64,000 bases of DNA from Lottia gigantea. Its lineage: Eukaryota > Mollusca > Gastropoda > Lottiidae. This document shows positions 37,301 through 49,000 of this stretch, one piece after another; the first letter of the stretch is position 1, and each line of letters opens with the position of its first letter. Location of the stretch: the NCBI RefSeq assembly GCF_000327385.1, contig NW_008707882.1, positions 185,210 to 249,209 of the forward strand. The letters run 5' to 3'. The position numbers and the translations under genes are program-made. Under the pieces are notes generated by a model, which saw only the letters and a program-made list of their open reading frames with translations, was not told the DNA's origin and did not search any database.

Positions 37301-38394
37301 ATTCATTTTAACATCCGACACATTTTACAATCATTCAGTCAATAGTTACCAGTCAATTCAAATATGAAAACCTCTGCAGATGATGAAGAATTCTGAATTT
37401 TTGCACTGTCTAAAACATGCATCAAGCCCTCTTTTAGGGTAAAACAAACTTGTGCATCATACAAATAATTATACAGTTAACATTCACATTTGAAGGTATC
37501 TTGCTGAAAATGGTTGTTTTTAGAAAAAGAGTTTATTATAAAGTTTACATTTTTTGATTTTCAAACACGCAAGCAAATAGTCTTCAACAAAATAACGACA
37601 AAATGTTATCTGTGGTTAATATTTCTATTGCTTTATCTTGAATACTTCATTAGATCAAAGTTGCAAATTAATATTATAGTCCTTGTCAAGGTAACATCTA
37701 TAGGTCAAATCAAGTTGGCTTACAGATCCATCTCACATTAATTATGTCCTTGTATATCCAAAAATTGGAGTACTAAAAATGCAGTGCATGAGAAAAATTG
37801 TCAAGAAACTACCATCGAAATAACAAATTACAAAACCTTAAATGTCCAGGAATGGGAATCAAGGATTTGTTCAGATCACATGACAGGATGCAGGTAAATG
37901 ATCTTGTTCAAATACTTTAGCTAATTGAATCAAAAAGACCAATAGGTGACCTACCTTCAAGCTAATTAAATGGTATATAATACTGAAACTACAGAAAAAA
38001 AAAGTGACATAAAAAACATGAAACTGTTCAAGTACATCAAAACAGTTTCTTTATGACTAATAATAATTGTAGTACTTAATGATTTATGACTTCCCACCAT
38101 CTGTGTCTAGAATGTACCAATAAACCTATAAACTGTGTAATAAACACTATGAAAAGACTATATTGATCATATAATAGAATAAATCAACAGTGTTTATATG
38201 ACTATAATAACATATTGATCACCTTCCATTTTATTTACTTATTCTACAATTAATATATACTCTAGTGTACAGCTTTTAATTAGAAACAATCTTGTTCTCT
38301 TAACAAGCTGATTGTATAGTCAAACCGATATTGAATTAAAAAATATAGAAGGAACACAGTCAAAAAACACATAGAATAGAATCTCTATGCTTAC

Positions 38395-38470
38395 TCTTTC
38401 GAAACACCTGATGGTACTTCTCCTTAAAGGATTCCACTTCTATACAACTATTACTCTCAACTTTGTTTTT
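38395..38470 (-). other. Candidate 76-bp exon, possibly TBC1D24 5' UTR
   Basis: On the minus strand a good 3' splice site (CTTTCTACAG) is followed by 76 bases without a stop in one frame (KNKVESN...KYHQVFRK) and a good 5' splice site (GTAAGC). The next possible 3' splice site downstream is 34602, in the exon that holds the TBC1D24 ATG. Joining them does not extend the TBC1D24 frame, because stops intervene, so it would be untranslated or a small upstream frame. It could also belong to an unrecognised gene or be chance. Confidence 0.3.
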
Positions 38471-40195
38471 CTGTAGAAAGAAAATAACATAACTACTCAC
38501 TGTGAAACTGAAATAGGGTATGTGTCATAAAATTTAATCCCTGATCTATAAATTATTGATAAGAAAGTGGTCAGTTTTCACCTGGTAGTACTATCTAAGT
38601 TGTTTATTATAATTATCTATATTAGATTTAGTTACATGTTTACTGGCATGTTATACTACTCATCTACTAACACTGGCTGATAATTATTCACCTATTATCA
38701 TTATATTGAATTTTATACACATAATTTATTCTTGATTTGTTATAATTACCAACCCAATAAAGGTAAACAAATTGCAATCATCATTAGTTTTCAAAAAAGT
38801 TTTATCAGTTATTTTAAATACAAAAGTGATAAATAATGTCTATGAAAGTCACACAAAATAACAAATTAGTCACTGGTGCCGGTACTGAATATTTTACACT
38901 TCTTAGAAACTGAACAATTTAACAAACCGGTACAATGGAAAATATGTTTAAACATATCACGAAAAAAACAATTACATTAAAAACTTACTAATGATTACTA
39001 GGTGTTTGTGGAGAAAGTTGATTAAAAGTCTGACATAAAGTTCCAAATGGAACAAAAACAGAAAACTATGCTGATTCTATAACTTGCTGCATACCTTTTT
39101 TTCAGTATTCAAATTCATATTCTTAAAGCAATAGAGTTACCAGTTGAGAAGTATTGAGAAATCTATATAATTATACTAATAGGCCTATATCTATTATCTT
39201 ATTGAGGATGGTAAAATGTCATAACCTTATTACAAATCAAACAGTTAAAAGAATATAATAAAAAAAATGATCTAACTTAATCCTGTTCTTACAACAACCA
39301 CCTTTCAATGATAAAGTAACATACCGGTACTGTTAGTACTGTTATTCTAATTCTAACAACAGAAATATTTCACAAGGTTTGGAGATAGTCGTATAATAAG
39401 TAGCTTACACAATTATCTATACTGTGTACATCCATCCATGTGTAAATATATCGTTATCAGAAAGCTGTTCAAACTTCCACAACTTTCATTCTGCAAGTGC
39501 AGATTAATGCGATCAAAGTAGTATCATTCTCTTCTGTATCAAGTCATTTTTCCGACTTGGTCGTTTGTAAGCCTAAAGAAGATTCTGTGAGTTTCCAGGG
39601 CTGGAAGGTTCTCAAGGAGCTTTTATTCTAAATAATTACAAACTATGGATACTGTTTAAGGCCTGGTAAACATACATGTATCAGTATTAAAATATATGAT
39701 ATGCTACAAAATAAAGTCTACATCATTTCCAACTACCATTACCAAATAAAAAATAAAAGGTAAATAAAAGGTAAAAAAAAGGCTGCACGGTCACTGTGCT
39801 ATGGCCAGAGCCAGGCTGTCAGTAGAGACTTGGAAACAACCTAATGACCTTGCCAGTTATAATATTAATAATAATTGCAGGTCAGAGTATTCCAGAGGTA
39901 GTAGGGGCACGGGTCAAAATAAATTTGACAGGTCTTTGTCAGTGTCACCAATGTCAAGTCATTGACTGTTAGAGTCAGACTCAGACACTCGACAAGTTCT
40001 TGCAACATTATCAATATTTTTCAAGCTAATAGGTTCAGAAACAAAATAATGCAATGGCAAAAGCTCCATATTTCCACTATAGATAAATCTCTTACTTTCA
40101 ATCTATCCTCCATTTAATCATACACCTATTCAATCACTTTTTTTTATCATTATCTTTATATTTTTTCTTCACTGCAACCATTTTTTTTTTATTCT

Positions 40196-40389
40196 TCTCG
40201 CGAGATATAACGAGAGTTATAGATGAAAGATCACGTGATGTAAACAAATCCATGTGCCAATGAAATACCGCCACGCCACGCCCATCTGTCAGATATATGG
40301 TAATCTATCACCCCTTCAAAACTAGTCGACTCTTCCACATAATTAAAGTTTATAAGTATACCCACAATGCATTTAGTTTATTCCAGAAA
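40196..40389 (+). promoter_or_regulatory. GTF2B core promoter region, possibly bidirectional
   Basis: Within 200 bp of the GTF2B ATG: the palindrome TCTCGCGAGA (40196-40205), known as a core promoter motif in animals; a TCACGTGA E-box (40231-40238); CCAAT (40257-40261); a CCACGCCC GC-type box (about 40276-40283); and ACCCACAATGCATTT (about 40360-40374), which fits the ZNF143/SBS consensus. The last lies only some 15-30 bases before the ATG, so the 5' UTR is short or the site is downstream of the transcription start. TBC1D24 is transcribed the other way, so a shared promoter is possible but not shown. Confidence 0.6.
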
Positions 40390-43300
40390 ATGGCGTCGTC
40401 GAGTAGAGGGTTAGTGAAATAATGTTTTGTTACGATGTTAAATGGCTTTATTGTAATATCCATATCCGTTATCAGATTTGTAATTGATGTGTGTGATTTG
40501 TGGTGAATGAGAAAAATTGTATGATCTATTTTACTGATTTCTGTGACGGCCGGAGAGATTGGGGAAAGAAGCCCTCCTCTGCTTGTGTCGTTGTGAAGCT
40601 CTGGCTCATTTCACGTCTTATTTATAGTCATGTATATCGACATATCATGGCATTGATTCAATAAATAGGCTAATAGTAAATTACTGTAAATAGGCTAGAT
40701 GATAATGAATATCATGATAAAGATTCGATTCGCCGTGTTATTTGTTGATTCAGGCTCATATTCAATTCCTCCAGTCCAGTTTTCTCTCTGCCTTAGTTAT
40801 AGAATCACATGTCTTTTGATAACATATTCTCTTAATATTTCACCAACAAAAAGCAATTAGTAGCATACAGAGCCAAACAACTCTATTATTAATGTGTTTT
40901 TGTCATGTCACAGGTGTTTTGTTAACTTTCATGTGCAGTCACTATCTAAAATATTACATTCATAATAGCTTTTTACTAAGTTTAACTGAACTGAAAATTG
41001 CCCCTGATTGATAAGAATATACAAGACACCTCGGATCAAAATGAATTCGGACCACTTTTCATAACACACTCAGACCACTTTTTTCAAAACAAATGTGGGC
41101 GTATAAGATGGCCATCACTAATTTTTTTAAAGAGAATTATTTTTATTCATTTTTGACCATTAGGAATTGTTTAAAACATGGTCCCAGTGTGCCCTGAAAG
41201 TGGTTTGAGTGTGCATTGGTCCGAATTTGTTTTTGTTCGAGTTGTCCTGATTCCGTTGATAACACTCTGAAGACAGAGCCGACAGTATAAACTGGTATAA
41301 AATCTTCATACACTTATCGTAAAAGAGTCACGAGTCAGAATTTTTAATTCTAAACAGTGAGGTGAATATCTGAAATTCAGCTAACATTTTTCTGATGTCA
41401 CAAAGCCAGCCATTTTTTATACCCCTTTCAAAAGTTCTAACTCTGCCAAATTCTATGAAATGTATTTGACTTGTAATATAATAGTTAATAGAATAAGCTA
41501 ATTATTATGTAAGCATTTGTAGATCTATTGATTATAAATTATTAACATTAAAATATTCACTGTTCACTCATATCTTCTGATTTGTAATCACTAATCGTGT
41601 CTCATTACTTGTGAAGACTCCAAATTTCAAACAGATAATACTTCCAGTGACCTTATTTTAAAACTTTGCGGTTTTTGAGAATATTTTTCCTCAGTTTGCA
41701 GGATAAAATTTGTGACATAAGCCATGCTAGGAAAGATTTCTGATAAGGCCTACTGTTGATAGAAATATAGTGGCTAATCTAATTTTGTCTTTTAAAACAA
41801 TCTTGTCTACAGTATAACACAGACGAAGGTGAAAGGTGAAATCTCTTGGTTTCAGAATAAAAGATCTATAAGAATAGAATTATAAAATGAATTAAAATAT
41901 GGCATGATATTTGTTTATTGATATTCTCTTTCCAGAATTCATGAAAAAATTGCTTCCTTGTTTTCATTTAGAAATTTCTGTAGAGTTTTATTTTTCAAAT
42001 CATAACATTCTTCAACAGGAAATCTACTGTTTTTATTCTAAAATGAAATAGTGAAGAGTTTTGTACCATTATCAGTATCAGATTTAGTTTTCTTCTTCAT
42101 GTAAGAGGTAATGGTTGATGCCACTGATGAACAAACTTTCCCTTATTGCACACTGTATATCTTCAAGTGTACAATAAGGTGTTTCAAGTAGGATGTGAAA
42201 CTCCATTTCATTTCAATAGTATTTGATTTTCCACTTGATATTTCAGAGCAACTGTACAAGTTAATTGTCCTGAACATCCAGACACACCATTAGTAGAAGA
42301 TCATCATGCTGGTGATATGATATGTCCAGAGTGTGGACTGGTAGTAGGTGATAGGTATGGAACTTTATTCTACTATTTATTATGACATATAATTTAGAAT
42401 CAACTCTAGATTGTATAAAAGACTGTTAAAATTGTTGTTTTATAATAATCTTCCTGATTTTTGTGACAGCAAGCTTATATTCTAAATAAGTGTTTTCATA
42501 TGTATTAGCGCTGTCATAAAAATTACTAAGTTTTGAAGAAGACTACAATATTTATGAAGGTGATGGTGCAGGCACAAATAGATCGTCTGACAGATTCTTC
42601 CACCAGAAATTTAATCAAATAGAATGGATTCCAAAACATATTCTTGGGTAAAAATGGAGATGCCACAGATGATAATATTTTAAAATTTATAGTTTACACT
42701 AAGTAGAATTGTTAGTGGAAGTCAACATGTTATTTATTGTATTTTAGAGTAATAGATGTCGGATCAGAATGGAGAACATTTAGTAATGATAAAGATGCTA
42801 AGGATGCTTCTCGTGTTGGAGCAGCTGAGGTAACTTATCTCCCTTTATTGTTACTTGTCAAAGTCTCGGATTGTAAACTATGTTGTCTCTAACAATTCCA
42901 TCAGAACAAACTACATGCTTAACCTAGTTTCCAGAATCAGATTACAAAATTAGATGACTGCTGACTGGCATAAACTGAAATACAGAAAAACATTTTATGA
43001 CATTCAGAAGTTGGCTCTGTTTTTCTCTCTGTGTTTATAGTCCAGCAATCTTGAATAATCGCAGCCTTGTCTTCTGGCTGATTCAGATTTTCACGTACCT
43101 ATCAGGTTTTGTAGAACTTTGTATACATGTATGTAGAATACATGTACATAGATTTAAAGGCTTGAAATATTTATGACCTTTCTAAAATATTGACTGATTT
43201 TGTAGTGAAATAAATGTCAAACAAGATGTATAGTTTTGTATGTAGAACCATCTGTATAATGAGGACCCTGCAAATGCTAAAGTCATTTGATTTTAGATTT

Positions 43301-46300
43301 TCTTGATAATATTAAAAAGCCATGGCTCAAAACATATCTATTTATTTAATCTTTTGTGTTGTGTGGAGAATGGAGATCTTAAATAAATGTTTATTATTGA
43401 CATTTATTTTCAGAACTCTCTACTGGATGGAGGTGATTTATCGACTATGATAGCTGCTGTACCAGGTGGTGAAGATTCTGGTTATAGAAACAGACGAACA
43501 GTAAGTTTTTTGGGTTTTTTTTTTTTTGAGTGGTTATGTTCATTTGCCACAGAGCTTAGATTTGGTCATATTTTTGGCTTTGAGGTGTATTCATACACCA
43601 TATCATCATGTCACTTCATGTGAGAAACAATAGTTATTATATTGAATACGCCAGAAAATACCTTAATTAGACTCAACTTGCGCAATCTAATTTGATGAAG
43701 ATGAGAATGATTTAGTATGGCTGATACGCTGAAGATTAAAGGGAGACAACTTATTTGGGTATTTTCAGATCAGTAGCTCAGACAGAACATTGATATCAGC
43801 ATTTAAAGAAATCAATCAAATGGCAGACAGATTAAATTTACCTAAAATGATAGCAGTAAGTTTGTTTATTATTTATATTTATCTGTTGTAATTTATATAA
43901 ATAAACATGTAAAAACTGATTAGATTAGATTTTGAAATAAAATAGTGACATTGATATATATTTTTGATTTGTGGATGAAATTTCTGTACAATTGATGTAT
44001 TGAGCACTGTTTTAACAGTGGTATTTTTATATCACTCTACAATTGATGTATTAAACACTATTTTAACAGTGGTATTTTTATATCACTCTACAATTGATGT
44101 ATTGAGCACTATTTTAACAGTGGTATTTCTATATTGCTCTACAATTGATGTATAGAACACTATTTTAAAAGTGATATTTCTATATTGCTCTACAATTGAT
44201 GTATTGAGCACTATTTTAACAGTGGTATGTCTATATCGCTCTACAATTGATGTATTGAGCACTATTTTAAAAGTGATATTTCTATATTGCTCTACAATTG
44301 ATGTATTGAGCACTATTTTAACAGTGGTGTTTCTATATTGCTCTACAATTGATGTATTGAGCACTAACTTTACAGTGGTATTTCTATATCACTCTACAAT
44401 TGATGTATTTAGCACTATTTTAACAATGGTATTTCTATATTGCTCTACAATTGATGTATTGAGCACTATTTTAAAAGTGATATTTCTATATTCCTCTACA
44501 ATTGATGTATTGAGCACTATTTTAACAGTGGTATTTCTATATTGCTCTACAATTGATGTATTGAGCACTATTTTAACAGTGGTATTTTTATATCACTCTA
44601 CAATTGATGTATTGAGCACTATTTTGACAGTGGTATTTTTATATCACTCTACAATTGATGTATTGAGCACTATTTTACAGTGGTAATTCTATATCACTCT
44701 ACAATTGATGTATTGAGCACTATTTTAACAGTGGTATTTCTATATTGCTCTACAATTGATGTATTGAGCACTATTTTAACAGTGGTATTTCTATATTGCT
44801 CTACAATTGATGTATTGAGCACTATTTTAACAGTGGTATTTCTATATCACTCTACAATTGATGTATTGAGCACTATTTTAACAGTGGTATTTCTATATTG
44901 CTCTACAATTGATGTATGGAGCACTATCTTAACAGTGGTATTTCTATATTGCTCTACAATTGATGTATTGAGCACTATCTTAACAGTGGTATTTCTATAT
45001 CACTCTACAATTGATGTATTGAGCACTATTTTAACAGTGGTATTTCTATATCACTCTACAATTGATGTATTGAGCACTATTTTAACAGTCGTATTTTTAT
45101 ATCACTCTACAATTGATGTATTGAGCACTATTTTAGCAGTGGTATTTCTATATCACTCTACAATTGATGTATTGAGCACTATTTTAACAGTGGTATTTCT
45201 ATATTGCTCTACAATTGATGTATTGAGCATTATCTTAACAGTGGTATTTCTATATCACTCTACAATTGATGTATTGAGCACTATTTTAACAGTGGTATTT
45301 TCATATCACTCTACAATTGATGTTTTGAGCACTATTTTAACAGTGGTATTTCTATATCACTCTACAATTGATGTATTGAGCACTATTTTAACAGTGGTAT
45401 TTTCATATCACTCTACAATTGATATTTTTGTTAATAAATCATGGAAATTTGCGACATTTTTGGGACACTTTTCAGTTTCTTACCACTTTAAGCAATCATC
45501 GTATATATATTATAGGATAGAGGAAGTACATTATTTAAAACAGTACATGAAGGTAAATCATTACGTGGTAGAAGTAATGATGCTATAGTCTCAGCCTGTG
45601 TTTATATAGCTTGTAGACAGGAAGGTGTACCTAGAACATTTAAAGGTAATTTTAGTTAGAAATATTAAAACAGAACCTGAAACATGTTGTACAATCTTCA
45701 GACAACTGACCTATTTCATCTTAAAAAGTTTCCATAAATTTTTCATTACCGCTTGATTGAACACAGATAAGTTTTTTAGATTCACTTGAACACAGTTATT
45801 CCAGTGAGTTGGAAATATTACGTGTCTGACTGTTACCTGAGGGGGCGCTTGATTGATGAGCTCTGCACATTCGTGATACATGAAATCAACTTGACGAACA
45901 ATAAAACAATTTGAAACAGGGTACAGAACGCGTTCTCTAGTTGTGTCAAAAAAAATGAAGGTGTAGATAGAATTCAATATGGTGGAGAGAGGAATAGATA
46001 TCCAGAATTGGAACAGACAGAACCTGTTCAGAATTAATCAATAGAGTTCCAACAAACTCACACTAGCATCAAGATTTTGCCAAAGTGTTGAGAAATCATA
46101 ATCACTAATGATGACAACTGAATATTTGATAACAATAACTATATTTCATTTTGTTTTATTGTAGAAATTTGTGCTGTATCTAAAATATCTAAGAAAGAAA
46201 TAGGTCGTGTATTTAAACTGATTATAAAGAATCATGAAACAAACGTAGAGTTAATAACTACTGGTGATTTTATGGTAGGTTATTGTTTTCTCTTATAGAA

Positions 46301-47766
46301 ACAGTACTGCTGAGCTGCAACTGATTGTTGCCATTCCAGGAACCTCCATATCAGCTACTTTTTACTGGAAACTGAATATATATAGTGTAAAATAGTCTGT
46401 GATTAACAACCAATTATCAAATTGTATAGAAAATAGTATATTATACAATCTATACTTATGTAGTTTATAAGGTTTTTACACAGAGTTTTCTTGAGAATGC
46501 TTTTTCTTTTTTGACTCTTGAAGTGTTCTGATTCATTAAGTTGATTTTTTGTTATTTTTGATTTCTTTCAGTCTCGGTTCTGTACCAATCTAGAATTACC
46601 TATGAAAGTACAGAAAGCTGCTACGTGTATAGCTAGAAAAGCTGTAGATTTAGATCTAGTACCAGGGTTAGTATTTATACTAGATGTTATGTTGTATAAG
46701 GATAGAATTTTACTATACTTTACATGTTATTGTGTCAGGTGACTTATTTCGGCACTAATATAAGGCTTTTGACATAAATCCTAAAAAAAATTATCATTTA
46801 AAAGGGGATCAAATGAATAGGTAACATGGTAACAATACTTTATCATGCAAGAATTAGAATTGAGTTTGAAAAAGTGATATTGAATGGATTGTAAAGAGTT
46901 TTTTGAAACGTTTTATGTGTATAGAGGGCATTGATCAATTTTTCAATTTTCAGTCAGATGTCTGTGGTTTTGTGCAATTCCACTAAAATTGTGGTTAAGT
47001 GTTTGTTTCCTGAAGTAAAATGACCCCAATACACATAATTCTTTTAGAAAACCTCTTTACAATACTTGTAAAGTTAATGTACAAGATTAACTCTGAGTTA
47101 ATTACCTTAATCTTCAATATTTCAGACGAAGTCCAATTTCTGTTGCTGCAGCTGCTATTTATATGGCTTCACAAGTTTCCAATACTAAAAAATCTCAAAA
47201 AGGTTGGTTAATTAAATTTCATATTTCTACCTTGTTATATCACAGCAAAGGTCTGGGTTTGACACATGTTGCTCCTAGTGATAGGAGATTATAGAATGTT
47301 CAACACAACCAAGCAAACAATGTCCTGAGAAAAGAATGTTGTTTTGATGGAGCAGTCTGTTTGCATCTTGAATGTTGGAGATCAGTTGAAATTCAGATAG
47401 GAATAAACCTATACTGCTGCTGTCTTTGCAACAGTGGCGGAGCCAAAGGTGGGGCAGCCCTGAAGGCATGTTTTTTGGGCTAAAATATCATAACTAGGTT
47501 TGAAATTCCGGCAACTGCAGGTATTTTGCCCACCCATCAATCGTCAATGTGGAAGTATTTCATAATGAAAAGTGGTGTTGGTGTTATAAATAATTAAAAC
47601 ATTGTTGGTTGAAATATTTAATCTATTTTTAGATATTGGGGAGGTAGCTGGAGTAGCAGAAGTAACTATCAGACAGGCCTATAAACTAATGTATCCTAAG
47701 GCTCATGTCCTCTTTCCTGATGAATTTAAATTTGATACTCCTATAGACCAATTACCACTTCAATAA
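40390..47766 (+). CDS. GTF2B: General transcription factor IIB, 10 coding exons
   Basis: Predicted 309 aa (human 316). TFIIB binds TBP-promoter DNA, recruits RNA polymerase II and helps set the transcription start. Exons: 40390-40409, 42247-42354, 42748-42829, 43414-43500, 43769-43855, 45516-45645, 46165-46274, 46572-46666, 47126-47202, 47633-47766. The N-terminal zinc ribbon ligands are all present (C14, H17, C33, C36), followed by the reader/linker ([18 protein letters not shown]), then two cyclin folds ([46 protein letters not shown]) and the C-terminal [12 protein letters not shown]. Identity to vertebrate TFIIB is high throughout. Exon 1 encodes only MASSSR and part of the next codon. 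Intron 5 has been enlarged by a 51-bp repeat array. Confidence 0.97.
42127..42210 (+). mobile_element. SINE 3' fragment (GTF2B intron 1)
   Basis: CTTTCCCTTATTGCACACTG followed by CAAGTAGGATGTG resembles the 3' part of the SINE at 48700-49000. It ends shortly before the exon 2 splice site. Confidence 0.4.
43985..45427 (+). repeat. 51-bp satellite array 1, in GTF2B intron 5
   Basis: About 28 head-to-tail copies of a 51-bp unit: TCTACAATTGATGTATTGAG, CACTATTTTAACAGTGG, then TATTTCTATATCAC. Units differ mainly in the last six bases (ATCAC, ATTGC or ATCGC) and a few single sites. Because 51 is a multiple of three the array is open in several frames on both strands, but these frames have no start context, splice signals or similarity. 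It ends about 90 bp before exon 6. Confidence 0.95.
45655..46045 (+). mobile_element. Dispersed element in GTF2B intron 6
   Basis: The left end AGAAATATTAAAACAGAACC and the block TCTTCAGACAACTGACCTAT match 10655-10725 (minus) and partly 30385-30470. The right part (GTGTAGATAGAATTCAA through ACAGAACCTGTTCAGAATT) matches 23300-23515. It looks like a non-autonomous element of about 390 bp. Class unknown. Confidence 0.55.
46886..47065. mobile_element. Foldback MITE family B, full-length copy (GTF2B intron 8)
   Basis: About 180 bp with terminal inverted repeats: GGATTGTAAAGAGTTTTTTG at the left, AGAAAACCTCTTTACAATA at the right. Inner blocks TTTCAGTCAGATGTCTGTGG and GCAATTCCACTAAAATT are shared with copies at 28803, 31060 and 57722. 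It ends about 60 bp before exon 9. Confidence 0.75.
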
Positions 47767-47767
47767 A
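47762..47767 (+). promoter_or_regulatory. GTF2B polyadenylation signal overlapping the stop codon
   Basis: The last codon CAA, the TAA stop and the next A read AATAAA. A GT-rich stretch (TGTTGTTGTTT) follows 32 bases later, the normal spacing for a cleavage site between them. If used, the 3' UTR is about 10-30 bases and excludes the 39-bp repeat. Confidence 0.6.
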
Positions 47768-47811
47768 GTCATGGTCAATTTATTTAATGGTAATGAAATG
47801 TTGTTGTTTAA

Positions 47812-48402
47812 ATGGTAATTGGTGAAGAGTGAAGCCATAGTAGTTGTTTGAATGGTAATTGGTGAAGAGTGAAGCCATGGTAATTGGTGAAGAGTGGAGC
47901 TGTGGTAATATTACCATGGTAATTGGTGAAGAGTGGAGCCGTGGTAATATTACCATGGTAATTGGTGAAGAGTGGAGCCATGGTAATATTACCATGGTAA
48001 TTGGTGAAGAGTGGAGCCGTGGTAATATTACCATGGTAATTGGTGAAGAGTGGAGCCGTGGTAATATTACCATGGTAATTGGTGAAGAGTAGAGCCGTGG
48101 TAATATTACCATGGTAATTGGTGAAGAGTGGAGCCGTGGTAATATTACCATGGTAATTGGTGAAGAGTAGAGCCGTGGTAATATTACCATGGTAATTGGT
48201 GAAGAGTGGAGCTGTGGTAATATTACCATGGTAATTGGTGAAGAGTGGAGCCGTGGTAATATTACCATGGTAATTGGTGAAGAGTGGAGCCGTGGTAATA
48301 TTACCATGGTAATTGGTGAAGAGTGGAGCCGTGGTAATATTACCATGGTAATTGGTGAAGAGTGGAGCCGTGGTAATATTTACCATGGTAATTGGTGAAG
48401 GA
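47812..48402 (+). repeat. 39-bp minisatellite just downstream of GTF2B
   Basis: About 14-15 copies of a 39-bp unit: GGTAATTGGTGAAGAGTGG, AGCCGTGGTAATATTACCAT. Each unit contains the palindrome TGGTAATATTACCA, so every repeat can form a short hairpin. The first two units are shorter or diverged. Open frames across it on both strands are a by-product of the unit length. Confidence 0.95.
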
Positions 48403-48699
48403 TTTAAATGCTGTGTGTGTGAAGTGCTCCTCTGTATTTCTTCAAGATTTTTATGTAAAAGACATTGAAAACCCAATTCCATGATATAACATTTTTTTTT
48501 CCTTTATCAATGTTGAAATTCCATTTATGTTTTGATGTATGGCAATAGGAATGAGGTACGAAATCATCAAGATAATGCTAGTTACATAGCAAAAAAATGG
48601 CTTTAAGAGGCCTTTTAAAAGCACTATTAGAATAGCTAGTCAACAATTTTGATTGATTTTCTTTTTTCGCATTTAAAGGAGGCCTCACTAAGAAGATTT
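48403..48699. other. Unique spacer
   Basis: About 300 bases between the 39-bp array and a SINE. I see nothing that I can support in it. Confidence 0.5.
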
Positions 48700-49000
48700 G
48701 TTACAGTGCATAATGACACTGTGAATTTCTTTAATGCCAAGGGTTGAATCCCAGTGAGGTTGTGAAAATACCTTCAGTGAATATCTTCCTGTCTGTGATG
48801 CAGGTCCACGAGGCTGGCATTGTTTGGATGGGACAATAAACTGAGGCCCCATGTGCTGAATTATTACAGACTGTGCACATTAAAGGTCCCTTGACAGTTG
48901 GACATCAAAAAAAGAGTAGGTTAATGCCACTCATTGCACACTTCATGGTGTTAGCTGTCTTCATTGGCCCAAGTAGGGCTTGGAGATTAAGAATATAAAT
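48700..49000 (+). mobile_element. tRNA-derived SINE
   Basis: B-box-like GGGTTGAATCCC at 48740-48751, then CTGTCTGTGATGCAGGT, GGACAATAAACTGAGGCCCC, GACAGTTGGACATC, AATGCCACTCATTGCACAC and CATTGGCCCAAGTAGGG, all in the same order as in the copy at 50208-50488 and, inverted, at 17937-18180. The A-box part is poorly kept. Confidence 0.7.

Larger units (their letters stand above)
34602..40195. other. Region between TBC1D24 coding exon 1 and GTF2B
   Basis: About 5.6 kb with no complete gene. It probably carries TBC1D24 5' UTR introns on the minus strand; a candidate exon is at 38395-38470. Repeats at 34983-35152 and 36680-37300 are listed separately. The remaining sequence is AT-rich and I see nothing in it that I can support. 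Confidence 0.4.

Noticed and set aside
44171-45588. Open frames of 171 and 302 codons ([16 protein letters not shown] repeats) as a repetitive membrane protein gene
   Set aside because: They are translations of the 51-bp intronic array, which stays open because 51 is a multiple of three. Both strands and several frames are open alike, and the frames lie inside GTF2B intron 5.
47780-48482. Minus-strand frames of 188 and 224 codons (MVILPRLHSSPIT and GNITTAPLFTNYH repeats) as genes
   Set aside because: Two different frames of the same 39-bp array are open, as are plus-strand frames; there is no promoter, splice or similarity support.
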